Positions 52,839-63,004 of a stretch of 64,000 nucleotides of DNA are shown piece by piece. Origin of the DNA: Gracilariopsis chorda (lineage: Eukaryota > Rhodophyta > Florideophyceae > Gracilariales > Gracilariaceae); the NCBI GenBank assembly GCA_003194525.1, contig NBIV01000054.1, positions 124,001-188,000 on the forward strand, given 5' to 3'. A program made the translations under genes and the position numbers. Under the pieces are notes generated by a model. It searched no databases. It worked only from the letters and a program-made list of their open reading frames with translations, and was not told the origin of the DNA. The first letter of the stretch is position 1, and every line of letters starts with the position of its first letter.

Positions 52839-55270
52839 TTTTGTAAGTTACCCAGGGTATCACAAGGTATCCCTTTTTTTTGGGGGGGGAGGGGACCGGG
52901 AAGTGGGGTGGGCAAGGATGTCAATTACAATGGTTTCCTTGTTGCGGGGGGCAACGCTTCCGGTTTTTCCATGTTACTGCTGCCCTGGTTTTGTCTGCGG
53001 TTGCTACTCTTGTACAGTGCCAAGGTTTAGCAGTAAGGTTTAGCTCGTTTGCTGTACAGAGCAAGTTATCTATGAAGGACAAACAGGCTTGCTCGTGACT
53101 TGGATATCTTCCGCTATCCTCTTCCTCTATCCTTGGGAACTACATCCTTGTACTCGCGCTCGTTGGTACCTTCGTAACCTTTTTTGTAGCTACACGCCCT
53201 TCTTCAATGCCTCCCGAGTGGCTGCATGCGACGCGAGGTGCTAACGGTAACCATTACACGTGCGTCCCCACTCACTGATCATCGCGCGCATCTGCGTATT
53301 TGTCCGCTCGCGCTCTTTCTGCCCCTCGTGTCCTCCGTCTATTCTTTAACCCGTTTGACGCACGCTTTCCGATGCATCAGCTGGATGAAGGGATAGATAG
53401 CTTTGTCTCTTTCTTTTTTCCAGATGGAGTGGAACGCCGTCTTGTTTTACATTGCCTTATACCTGTGCATCTTGTACCGTGCACCGTGCCGTCGTGTTGT
53501 CTTTTCACCGCGAGCATAGTACTTGTCGATGCCGAATGCACAAGCTGTGGTGATCGGTAACACCGGAGCAGAGAAGCTGTTGTCTCAGGTATGGGTCTCT
53601 CGCAAAAGACGGCATCTCTCAACACCCAATTCTACTGGCAGAGTTGATCTCTACATTCTTCTTCGTTCTCTGTATCTGATTTGCGCCTAATTAGAATAAC
53701 ACGTTGTAAACCTCTATCTCCTACCATTCACAATCTCGGCCGCCTAAGACACGCAAACAAGTCACACTTACTTGGGTCCCTAACAGTACTGATGCGCCTC
53801 GTTTTCCTCCCATTCCTGCAGCTTGACGACTGACGATAGAACACTTATCGAGTTTGCGCGAGCGAAGGGGAAAATCGGTCAAGGATATTATTACACAGTG
53901 GCCGCAGACATTCCTTGGTTTCTTGCGGAGAGAAAAGTCTCTTTAAACAGATATGTTTTACCCTTGTGTTGTAATTAGACATCAAGGACCCACAATAAAG
54001 AAGAAGACGATAGAAAATTACTAAACCGCTGAAGACGGTAAGCTGACATGTCTCACTGTGACTTCACACAGGTTGTAAGAGCTCATCTCTACTTCTAGCT
54101 ACGGATGTCATTTAACCCGTCCTGCAAGCTGATTAGATTCTACCACGCTTTCGGGACTAGTACTGTGGGGTAGCGAACACACAACGCTAGTTTTCACATG
54201 CAGTTTCGTTTTGTTTCCGCCCTTTCGCACAAGTCGTAAGGCCGGCACACCGCGTCGACCCGAATGATTCTCTCTGGCCACATTCAGGCCTTATCTGATC
54301 CCTCTGTGACCTACCATTGCTGTTCTAAGCTGACACAGAATGCCGCAGCATCGCACATCCAGAGGAGATACGACAGCTTTTGCACTTTCACTTGTTTCCT
54401 TCTGCACACCGAACCGCATGTCCTCATGTCCCTCGCAACGTCATATCGACGCCCACTTCTGTCCATTCCTTTTCGTGATCTTCTTTCTTCTTCCCCCTCA
54501 TGCAATCCCACAATACTCCAAGAATAATATCCTCGTTGTCAAAAGCTGTGCCAGAGTCCGCCCTTCCCTCCTCCCCTCCACCACACACCACCAAAAATAG
54601 TCGCTTCTGGCCCAACAATTCATTTCTCTTCTCATCTACAAAACCACTTCGTTCTGGCCCCTTCGCTATGGCAACACGTTCCCAGCAAAATGTTTGAGAC
54701 CTCCTCCATGGCCCATGCATCCAGCCACCATCTATCTTTTTGTCGCCCAACAAAACTTTCCCTCCCAGGGAAGACATGCATCAATAAGAAAAGGGGTATC
54801 GTGCACGCCCTTGCACTCAACTGATTTCTCCAGCATATACGCAACGAATACCTCTAAATCCATATACCTCTCTTGCGATAGGCCCAGCCGCCCTTATCAC
54901 TCCGTACACCTTGCGTCACACCCGTCAGAATAGTTGGAACTAGTCTTCATACCCCTATTCGAGTCATTGGGCCTGCGGCCACTAAGGATGCACGGTCAAG
55001 AAGCTTGCACGTTTCTTGTACCACGTACTTGCCCACAGAACAAAACCATTCCTTTCCTGTCACCTTTACCACACCTCAACATTCACAACCTTTACCACCC
55101 ACCTTATCCACTCTCCCAGCCCTCAATTCCAAGCAACTGTTAAGTGGTGGGGACCTCATAACCCATCTCACACTACCCAACCAAAAACATCTGTAAAGGT
55201 GTTCAGCATCACCATCAACAGCTCTCATTCCAACTAAACTTCAAGAGCTCTTCCTGACTTGTACCTGCAT
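52839..55270. other. Long intergenic region
   Basis: No gene I can support. Includes a T8-G8 run near 52874-52890 and CT-rich leader-like DNA from 54500 onwards. Frames at 53300-53560 and 54264-54600 look accidental. Confidence 0.45.
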
Positions 55271-56753
55271 ATGTTCCGTTCCGTGCAACTTCTTGCGGCT
55301 TTCGCCGCCATTCTTGCCGTGTCCGTGCATGCTCAAGTTCCACCTGGGCGTGAAGAAAGCTGCGGTGCAATCATTTCTAGTGTTATTTCAGTATGCTCCC
55401 ATCCAACATTGTCGAGACCGGATTGGTGTTGTAACGAACTTATCAAATGGAACGATGCAAGGTACGCACTTTTGTCACATACTTCATCTTATTCCATGTT
55501 CAGTCTTTTCCATTGCAAACCTTGCTGACTCCTCTTTCTCCTTTCACCGTCTGTGCAGGTGCTGGTGTGAACCTAGCGCATTTGATGCTCTTGATACCAT
55601 CGCGCAGACCGGAAATGCCTTTTCTTTCCGCGATGGATTCTGTCCAGGTACCTTCTTTCGTCCAGCTTGGGGCTCTATTCGACCGGAGTTTGCAAACTGC
55701 CCAGCATTCGTCTCCACACCAGATACAGACACCTCAGAGCAATGTTCAATTGACTCTGCTCAACTCCGAATTCAGCGCATGGCATCTCTTGATGCTTTGA
55801 GCACGGACTCAGTACAGAACTTGGCAGACCTTGGACCGTGGTTTCTGCGAATGGACGCGTTGTTCACTGAAGAAGCTGAGCTTGAGATGGTCGGCCTTTT
55901 CCTCGGACGGGGTCGATTTGAGGTCAAGCAGTATCTTTTGACTCGCCAGCAGCTGTACAGCTTTCTACCGATAGTTGCTACAGAAACGAGCAAGCACTTC
56001 TGGCGCAACCCGCGAATGGTGTCTTACAGAAGCCTCCACACTACGTCAGCCCGCGACTTTACGCAACAGTTCTTTGTAACATTTGAGCGCTGTTCTCCTC
56101 GAGTGGAACGCGTGAACATTGTTGACAACCACTATCAGCGAAGGTACGGGCAGTTCTGGGACCCGTCGTCGTCGCAGCTTATGGCAAGGTATCAACAAAG
56201 CAGCTATGAATGGTGCACTACTGTTAGGGAGCGCTGCGCAGGTGACAGTTATCCTTTCGCCGATGATGCAGACTGCCAGGCCTTCTACAATGATATGAAG
56301 GGCAAGGGACAAGTGACATGCAACAAGTTCTCTCAACCATACATTCCTCAGTATGCCATGCATGGGGATGTCTTAGCCTGCCGTAATTTCTACTTGGATC
56401 TCGCTATCGTGGACGCTGCTGGTGCTTGTCCAGCTGTTGGAAAAACTCCGAATCAGTTCAGATGCGATGAATCTCAATGTGCCGGAGCAAGCTACGTCGA
56501 TCCTTTCAGCCACGATTCAGCCACTCCCCAGTTCAGCGAAAACCCGTCTTTGACCTGTACAGCCACGAGTTGCGTCGAAAACTGGCCGACACAAGAGCAA
56601 ATTGACGAAATTCCCGAGGAAGAACGAACTAAATTTGCAGGGGGAAGTGGTTTTACTTTGACGGACGCCACTACTCCTGAAATCGCGGCTGGTGGTGTGA
56701 CGGAAGTGACGGCCGAACAGGAATTTGAAGAAGATGGTGGCTTGAACGTGTAA
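55271..56753 (+). CDS. Secreted cysteine-rich protein with an LTP-like eight-cysteine motif (two exons)
   Basis: Exons 55271-55461 and 55559-56753 join to 461 aa. Residues 1-20 are a signal peptide ending V-H-A. The next 95 residues contain C-x10-C-x10-CC-x10-C-x-C-x24-C-x18-C, the eight-cysteine order of plant non-specific lipid-transfer proteins; the CC-x10-CxC spacing is near that of type II LTPs. The remainder, about 345 residues, is a second cysteine-rich region with a Y-E-W-C start, a S-Y-P-F-A-D-D segment and an L-A-C-R-N-F-Y segment, ending in an acidic tail without membrane anchor. I do not recognise that region. A wall or extracellular protein is likely. Splicing is required: the frame in exon 1 stops within the intron, and the motif's CWC forms only across the junction. 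Confidence 0.75.
55462..55558 (+). other. Spliceosomal intron, 97 nt
   Basis: Donor GTACGC at 55462 and acceptor TTTCACC...TGTGCAG ending at 55558, preceded by a pyrimidine tract. It interrupts an Arg codon after its second base (phase 2). Removal joins two frames to give the CC-x10-CWC motif. It is the only convincing intron in the window. Confidence 0.85.
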
Positions 56754-56991
56754 GAAACTGTGAGGCGACAAGGAAGAAGTAGACTTATCATTCCAGATAG
56801 TAGAAGCGATATTCAAAAGTGTATTGACCACGTCCGAGAGAGGCCGATAGCTGTGTAGAGAAACGTAGTGGTCACATGATTGTAGTGATGCATGCACAGA
56901 GAGACCGCATAACCTAGACTAAAATGATGCAGCGAGCTGCGCCCATTTTGTCAATCAGAACGCACAGAACAACATAGGCTTTCAAAGGAGG

Positions 56992-57222
56992 ATGAGGTTC
57001 TTGAAACTCATCTTTGTTCCCGTTTTGATCTGGCTCATGCGAAGCCAAATGCATCTCCGAGCGACGGCAGAATGGAGACGGCCAAGTGCCAAGGGTAGTT
57101 CTCTACATTGCAAGCAAACCAACACATTAAACAAAACTAAATGTCACTTTGTTGACGAGCTTGAGCCAGAAGAGCTTGAGCCTGTTGTCTGCATCCACAA
57201 CAGTAGAACGCTAGAGGGTTAG
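56992..57222 (+). CDS. Possible small secreted peptide, 76 aa
   Basis: ATG at 56992 opens with a basic and hydrophobic segment (M-R-F-L-K-L-I-F-V-P-V-L-I-W-L) that could be a signal peptide. The rest holds three cysteines and an acidic E-L-E-P-E-E-L-E-P stretch. It follows the LTP-like gene by 240 bp on the same strand. No family; could be chance. Confidence 0.3.
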   Translation: MRFLKLIFVPVLIWLMRSQMHLRATAEWRRPSAKGSSLHCKQTNTLNKTKCHFVDELEPEELEPVVCIHNSRTLEG

Positions 57223-58175
57223 TAGTCTGCTAACCCATTAGGATTGCTAACCCTCTATCATACCCTTGTATTTGCAAATATCTCGGTCGAGGTAATTCAA
57301 AGAAATGTCGATTACTAACTAATATCTACCATAACTTGTAAAAGGTAAAGGGTAGTCGTGCAAGCACAGCTCTAAAACGCCAAGCAGCTGTCCACCCCTT
57401 GCGCCTCATTTCGTTTCAGCAGGCTTGTGTTACAATCGGTTGGATTACAACCCAGGTTTGCGTTGAGGAATGTGAGATTGCAATTGGGATTGCAGCTGAG
57501 AACGCAATCGCCCCCTCAGATTGCAGTTCAGGAGAAAAACGAGAGATCTTAACGACAAATTGTTTACACTAACTGTTCTGCAACAAATGGATCGGAAGCA
57601 AGCACAAGCTTCGGTTCGAAGTTTTCCATCAATTGTGTTCAGAGGCAAAGTGAAGAGCCGTACGACTTCGGCAAAGTGATGGCAACGCGATTGCTTATTC
57701 TTTAATGGATTGCAATCCGATTGCAGCTTCTCAGGAAGGATTGTAATTGCGATTGTACTCTGATGTGGGAACTCCAGTCCCCTCCCTCTCACATTGGTTC
57801 CAACCCGGCGTTTCAGAGATCAACGAAACCCCTGGGGGCTCCATCCCACTTCAAAGCACAATGTCCGGCGTTCAAACTACGCTGTTTCTTTCACTCATCA
57901 TAGCAGATTCTCGTTCCGCCCTGTGTTCTTTTGTAACTCGTCAACTTAGTATCTTTTGCTCATTCCATGACGCGTTTTGTCAGCTCGAAACATACGTGCC
58001 CCCAGGATCGGAAACCAATTACCTATCTATCTACGCCTTTTGATCGGTGAGCTGAACGACATGGCCATCGCACATCGGGATTGAGATAACCTCAGCTTTC
58101 CAAGGATCGAATGTCATGAAGTGCCATTCTGGGGTCGCCGGATGAGCGCGTGCTTCGGTGAACGTTTTGCTAAGA
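57223..58175. other. Intergenic region with repeated GATTGCAAT-type words
   Basis: Between 57435 and 57760 the words GATTGCA and ATTGCAAT recur about ten times on both strands, forming partial inverted repeats. No gene supported. Confidence 0.45.
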
Positions 58176-58823
58176 TGTGTGTGTGTGTGTTTACGGGCAC
58201 GTGCTTCTAATTCCGAGCGCAGCGGTATTAACTTTCTAGAAGAAGAAGTCTAATCATCTATTCGACGGCTAAATTCCCCTAATAAGACCCAGTCGCATAT
58301 CCATTTGGCTTCCACATCCGGCGTAACTTCATAGTCTTTTGTACCCTTTTCGGAAGGTCGGCACACCTCGACACGGGCGGAAATGCATGTGCCCTTAGCG
58401 GGACTCGCCAGTATCTTGCAGTAATCCCTCACCACAGCAGTCATCCAGCGCAAAGTGATTTGGCTTCCATATGGGCCACGACAACTTTGACGCCCCGTTT
58501 TTTTCCTAAGATATAAGAAACAAAATATGAGTTAGTGTTTCTCTACTCATCATCTATTAGTAAAGTGAGTGAAGAGGCTGTTGCGGTGCCGTACTGCGCA
58601 ATACTCCAAGGCATATCTTTTAACGATTCTAAAACCAAGAGGATCATGTACACCGCGCATTGAGGCAGTATGAGTTGATGCCTATTAGCACCATACAGAA
58701 TGCGATGGGGTCTATTAGGGGAATTTAGCCGTCGAATAGATTACTAGCCTTCTACTTCTTCTAGAAAGTTAATACCGCTGCCTCGGAATTAGAGGCAGGT
58801 GCCCGTAAACACACACACACACC
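58176..58823. mobile_element. Non-autonomous element with about 115-bp terminal inverted repeats
   Basis: 58176-58290 and 58707-58823 are reverse complements with few differences. Both begin with a (TG)n tract then TTTACGGGCAC, and share GCGGTATTAACTTTCTAGAAGAAG and CTATTCGACGGCTAAATTCCCCTAATA-type blocks. The 416-bp interior has no transposase. It looks like a MITE or fold-back element of about 650 bp. No clear target duplication could be read because of the TG tracts. Confidence 0.8.
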
Positions 58824-58904
58824 ATACAGAAACTGATGTTCGCATCAGACTCCGTGTGGATCAATGCGCCTGGGGAGAAAAGCGCACTATCGACGCTAAC
58901 GAGG

Positions 58905-59921
58905 GATGATTATTAAGAGGTAAAAGAGGGTAGACTACGCCCCTATGAACGGCCAAACTGGCACGCAAGCACCACGAAAGAATCAATTGACGCACTGGCA
59001 ACTCAAGGATACACTGTGACAAGTGATTTCGAACGGCTTCTTCCAACTGCCGATCCGGCAGTGCTGAGGGTACACAAAACGAATGAACGAGTGTACCTGA
59101 AGGGCAGCAATCGTGAAGAGGGGAGGGTTACGACAATGATTCCGGATTTTGCATCTCCTGTGGTTCGCAAACCAATACTGGTGAATGAGAGGGAGGAATG
59201 GATGCTCATGAACGACGACGGAGAGGGGCTTTTTGATCGATTATCGCGCAGTGATTGCGAAGTGGTGTCTATTTTACTTGCAGAAGTGCAGATAGATTCG
59301 CTACAACACATTGAGCAGCTGAAAGCAGGTGGGGTTTCGTATACTTGAGGTGAAACATGGGCGGGCCGAATTACAGAAATTCTAAACGACGGGCAAATCC
59401 GAAGAGTGTTGGGGACAGTGTGAGGAATTCGAATGTGGTGAGGAAGATGGAATGGGTGATTTACGAGTGTGTAAGGAAGCGACGTGCAGGTTTTGGACTA
59501 CGTCTGCGAGAATGGGCGAGGCGCACTTTGTGTCGTGCACGGTGACATGCATGACGGCAATGTGATCAAAGCAAGTAGTGATGGCTCGTATGTTGTATAC
59601 GAATGGGGGTCCGCCTAAATGGACATTCCAGACTAGGATATAGTACTTGTTAGAGATGAGATTGTGTTCCTGTATCGGAGAGAAAAGCTGGGACGGAAAC
59701 CATACGTAAGGTTTTGGGGGGAATATGTTTCTACGTGTGAGCTGCGAGCTCTTTGTTGTTGGGTATACAGCGCAATAAATGTTAGATTGATATGGGACTC
59801 TTTTAGAGAAGGCAGGAAGAGGAATCTGGAAGCGCCTCTTGACGAAAGAGAAGTAGACCACCCGAAGAACAGCGTGGTGGAGGTTGGGAAGAAGTTTAGA
59901 GGATCATATAGGGAGAATGCA
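58905..59921 (+). pseudogene. Phosphotransferase (APH-like kinase) pseudogene
   Basis: One frame can be followed with no net frameshift for about 1 kb but with seven stops between 59346 and 59640 (four TGA). The start shows R-P-N-W-H and V-L-R-V-H; then V-Y-L-K-G with the ATP-binding Lys; then E-x3-V-T, W-M-L-M-N-D-D-G-E-G; and near 59540 the catalytic loop V-V-H-G-D-M-H-D-G-N-V followed by V-V-Y-E-W, where Asp is usual. These are marks of the aminoglycoside-phosphotransferase-like family (APH, PF01636), whose members phosphorylate diverse small molecules. Stops and the D-to-E change show it is inactive. A bacterial or fungal origin is possible but not tested. Confidence 0.7.
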
Positions 59922-60503
59922 TAAAAGGGTGTAACGTTAGATAAAGATTAAGTATTTGACAGACACACAACGTAGGTGGTGGATATGATTTTTTGTACAT
60001 AATAATGTTGTAGCCGGTTCGAAAAGGTTGTGAAGGTAAGCCTTTTACCGTATGTGATACAGTATCAATAACACACCATCAAAATGTTGCTCTGCGAAGA
60101 CAGGTTTTTGACAGTACACGTGGTAAGAATAGAATGTAAGCAAGTGTCCAGCAGGGCAAGCGATACACGTGTGGAGTATGTCCAGCAGTGACGGTGCGGA
60201 CGGAGTTGTGGAGGGCACAATGTGGACGCAAGCAGCATTCTTGATAAACGGTACCACGGTAGATACGGAGCGAGCAGGTGCGCCACGCGCATTGTGAATG
60301 CAGCCACCGCAGCTGCCTTGTTGGTCAAACCCGACTCTTCAAAAGAGGGCCCTTCAAGCACGCATTTCCCCCCTACACCCCCTTCCAAACCACTTTCGTC
60401 CGCATCTCGTCCCCCACCCGCGCCTGCCAAGTCTGAAATTCCAACTCGTCCCCCCCCGCTCCCTCCTACCCTATTCAACACAACACCCCCCCTCGAACAC
60501 GCC
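59922..60503 (+). promoter_or_regulatory. Upstream region of CHMP1
   Basis: Holds two CACGTG G-boxes (60117-60122 and 60166-60171). A frame stays open upstream of the CHMP1 ATG to a GTG at 60222 but is Pro/Ser-rich and lacks an ATG, so I treat it as leader. Confidence 0.4.
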
Positions 60504-61178
60504 ATGGGTCTCTTCAGTCGTAAGGCTCCGCCACCACCGGCACCAGTTCAACAAGCCCCGCCCCCTCCCACTCTGCAAGACATCGTGTTCAAGATGCGCT
60601 TCACCTCCAAGACCATCGGACGACAAGCCCTCAAGTCGCAGAAACAAATCGACGTGGAAAAGCGAAAGGCGAAAGAAGCCATGGCCAAGAACAACATCGC
60701 AGGCGCGCGTATCCACGCTGAAAACGCCATTCGAAATCATAACGAACATCTGTCCTACCTCAAGCTGCAAAGCCAGCTCGAAGCTGTGGCCGCAAAGTTA
60801 CAGGCCCAGGAAGTGCGCCAGTTGGTTTCGCAAAGCATGACCGCCGTGACGGCCAACTTAGACCAGGCGTTGAACTCTATGGACGCCACGCAGATCGGGT
60901 ACACTATGGAACAGTTCATCAAGCAGTCGGAGGATTTGGATTTGCAAACCAAGTACATGGACTCTGCCATTGGAGAGTCTACTTCTTCTTCCACGCCGCA
61001 ATCGCAGGTGAACAATCTTTTGCAACAGATTGCAGATGAAAACAATCTTGATGTTGGTGATAGGCTCAGTGGATTCAATGCTCCGATTGGACAACCTACC
61101 GCTGTGTCTGGTCAAAAGGTACAGGATACTGACCTCATGGCTCGTTTAGACGCTTTGCAAGGTGGTGCACGACCGTAA
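60504..61178 (+). CDS. CHMP1: CHMP1/Vps46 ESCRT-III subunit
   Basis: 224 aa from the ATG at 60504 (CGCCATGGG). A short Pro-rich N-end (residues 8-25) precedes the basic ESCRT-III core helices (F-K-M-R-F-T-S-K-T-I, then E-K-R-K-A-K-E-A-M and A-R-I-H-A-E-N-A-I-R). The C-terminus ends in a MIM1 motif (D-L-M-A-R-L-D-A-L-Q) that binds the MIT domain of VPS4. This motif and the N-A-I-R-N segment distinguish CHMP1 from other ESCRT-III proteins. It helps membrane scission in multivesicular bodies and cytokinesis. It is 20-25 residues longer than usual because of the Pro-rich start. Convergent with SURF4. Confidence 0.88.
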   Translation: MGLFSRKAPPPPAPVQQAPPPPTLQDIVFKMRFTSKTIGRQALKSQKQIDVEKRKAKEAMAKNNIAGARIHAENAIRNHNEHLSYLKLQSQLEAVAAKLQAQEVRQLVSQSMTAVTANLDQALNSMDATQIGYTMEQFIKQSEDLDLQTKYMDSAIGESTSSSTPQSQVNNLLQQIADENNLDVGDRLSGFNAPIGQPTAVSGQKVQDTDLMARLDALQGGARP

Positions 61179-61379
61179 ATGGCGCACTAGCTTTTTGTTT
61201 GCCGTATTTGTTTATTACACTTTGTGTATGTTCTAGTAGCACATTATATGATGTGCGCTGTGTGACAGTCGAGTGTGCGTGCTTTTTTTTACTGTTGTAG
61301 AAACAGCATATTGCTCGTTTTGCAGTTGCACTTGATGCCTTTCTGTTTCTGTGGCGCCTGTCGGTTGCGTATGTTGTAG

Positions 61380-62216
61380 TTAGTAGTAGAGCTGTTGTGT
61401 GGTTGCCAACCACTCATCTATGGTAAGCAAACCAGGCCCCACACAAAGCACGAGTACGCCCGCCGCAACACTGGCAAGCGTGTTGAGTAAATCGAAAGCA
61501 AGAAACTGTGAATGTTGAGTGGTGAACGCGAAGAAGGTGAGCATGAGCAACACGACAGCCCCATTTCGCCTCGAATTGTACCCAAGCAGAAAGAACAACG
61601 CAAACGGCAGGGCGAGAAACACAGCTGAAGAAGCATTTGCTTGTGAAAGCGCATGATCTATTGTGAGGATACACGCCTGTAGACGCACAGCCAGCTCTAG
61701 AATGTGCACGTAACGAACTGTACGGAGAGTTGCAAAGTAGTGACGCTTGTGGGCCAAGTTGGCACGTAGAGCTGATGGTTTGGAAATTGACCTTCTTCGA
61801 CCGACCAGGGTTGACAGCAAGACGGCGGTGGAATGAAAGATTAGTGCGGCGAGTAGAGTTGGTAACGGTAGGTGATTGTGTTCGCGAACATCAATGACGA
61901 AGTTGAGAAATATGGCGGCGATTAGAGTGAAGTTGAAGATTCGAATGTCGAAGAAGATGATGGATAGCGGGGCTGAAAGCACGCCCGCCAGAACGGAGGC
62001 GCGGGATAAAACGGGGATGTAGTTGGCGTGGGTGGGTGTGTTGATTGGTTGCAGTTGGATGGCGGTGAAGAGCACGATCAAAGACCGAAGAACGATGGGC
62101 GTAAGCGGACGGACGACGCGTTTGAAGCGACGCAGGTGCAGGATGACTGAGTGGAAGGGCGAATTTCGCGGACGGGTGGAGCGAAGACGCGCCGGGCGGG
62201 CGCAGACGTTGTACAT
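61380..62216 (-). CDS. SURF4: SURF4/Erv29-like ER cargo receptor
   Basis: 278 aa from the ATG at 62216; the frame extends upstream only to a GTG. After a basic N-end there are about six or seven hydrophobic segments, and near the C-terminus a F-D-L-L-N-T-L-A-S-V-A-A-G-V-L-V-L-x2-G-P-G-x3-I-D-E segment. This corresponds to the SURF4 ending (G-G-x-L-L-x6-G-P-G-x-x-S-x-D-E). SURF4 loads soluble cargo into COPII vesicles at the ER. The usual C-terminal Lys-Lys retrieval signal is absent here (ends Q-Q-L-Y-Y), which is odd. The protein could also be a diverged DoxX-type relative. Confidence 0.7.
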   Translation of the reverse strand: MYNVCARPARLRSTRPRNSPFHSVILHLRRFKRVVRPLTPIVLRSLIVLFTAIQLQPINTPTHANYIPVLSRASVLAGVLSAPLSIIFFDIRIFNFTLIAAIFLNFVIDVREHNHLPLPTLLAALIFHSTAVLLSTLVGRRRSISKPSALRANLAHKRHYFATLRTVRYVHILELAVRLQACILTIDHALSQANASSAVFLALPFALFFLLGYNSRRNGAVVLLMLTFFAFTTQHSQFLAFDLLNTLASVAAGVLVLCVGPGLLTIDEWLATTQQLYY

Positions 62217-62539
62217 GTTTGGAGCGCCGGAATGCTGAACGGTTGGGGGGTGGTGGTTTGTGAGAGATGGATCTTTATGGGGGCATGGTGGTTTGGGGAC
62301 TTTGGACGGGCGCTCGAATTCGGCGGTGAGTCTAATTGAAACGGGGCGGCGCGTCCGCCGTGGGGACGGCGCTCGCGGAGCAGCCAGCCAGCCCTCTTCA
62401 ACTCGGGGAGCTCCTTGCGGAGACACGTAGCTCTAATAGTAGATACGCACAGCTCAAAGCGGTGCGCGCCAGGGAGCGAGCGCGGGCAGCTGACGCGTCG
62501 AATAAAGCGCGGCCGCCCGCTCTCTGGGCGCAGCGAAAG

Positions 62540-62613
62540 GTCTCCATAGCTCAGCTGGTTAGAGCGCGGGACTGTTAATCTCGAGGCCGTGGGTTCAAGC
62601 CCCACTGGGGACT
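62540..62613 (+). tRNA. tRNA-Asn (anticodon GTT)
   Basis: Cloverleaf folds fully: acceptor GTCTCCA/TGGGGAC (one T-G pair), D stem GCTC/GAGC, anticodon stem CGGGA/TCTCG with loop CTGTTAA (GTT at 62574-62576), T stem GTGGG/CCCAC with TTCAAGC loop. No intron and no encoded CCA. The discriminator base is T, unusual for tRNA-Asn. Confidence 0.93.
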
Positions 62614-62626
62614 CTTCGCGACTCTC

Positions 62627-62630
62627 TTTT
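62627..62630 (+). terminator. Pol III terminator of tRNA-Asn
   Basis: TTTT 14 bp after the tRNA end. Confidence 0.6.
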
Positions 62631-62648
62631 GTTCCTCGTCGGTGTGGA

Positions 62649-62679
62649 CACGTGGCACACGCGTACACGTGCGCACGTG
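62649..62679 (+). promoter_or_regulatory. Triple G-box cluster upstream of G6PD
   Basis: CACGTG at 62649-62654, 62666-62671 and 62674-62679, between the tRNA and the G6PD TATA box. Confidence 0.55.
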
Positions 62680-62889
62680 TTGCAGCTGTGACACGCTGTT
62701 GGCGCGTTTTGCAGCCGGCAGCGGGGGGGCGGCGCTTTTCGCTCTGCCCAACGCGCCACGTCATGATTGGTCGCGCCGTGCGCAGCAGAGAAAAAGGCGT
62801 CGCTCGACTTGTTGAGGATTCGACAAGCGCGACTGCAACAATGGCGGCACGTGCCGCACTGCCGCCTCGTCTGATCTCACCCATCGCTC

Positions 62890-62898
62890 TATATAAAA
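62890..62898 (+). promoter_or_regulatory. TATA box of G6PD
   Basis: TATATAAAA about 107 bp upstream of the ATG at 63005; a CT-rich leader follows. Confidence 0.7.
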
Positions 62899-63004
62899 TC
62901 CGCGCGCTACCTTGGAGCGCCTCCTTTCCGCCCACCTTCTCCCCCCCCTCACCCCTCTAACACCCGCCCCTCTAACTCTTGCCGCTTTCTCCCACCACTT
63001 CGCC

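Noticed and set aside
52874-52892. T8-G8 run as a regulatory element
   Set aside because: A simple homopolymer run in intergenic DNA, prone to sequencing error; nothing else supports a function.
60222-60503. N-terminal extension of CHMP1
   Set aside because: It opens only with GTG, is Pro/Ser-rich, and the ATG at 60504 gives the expected ESCRT-III start.
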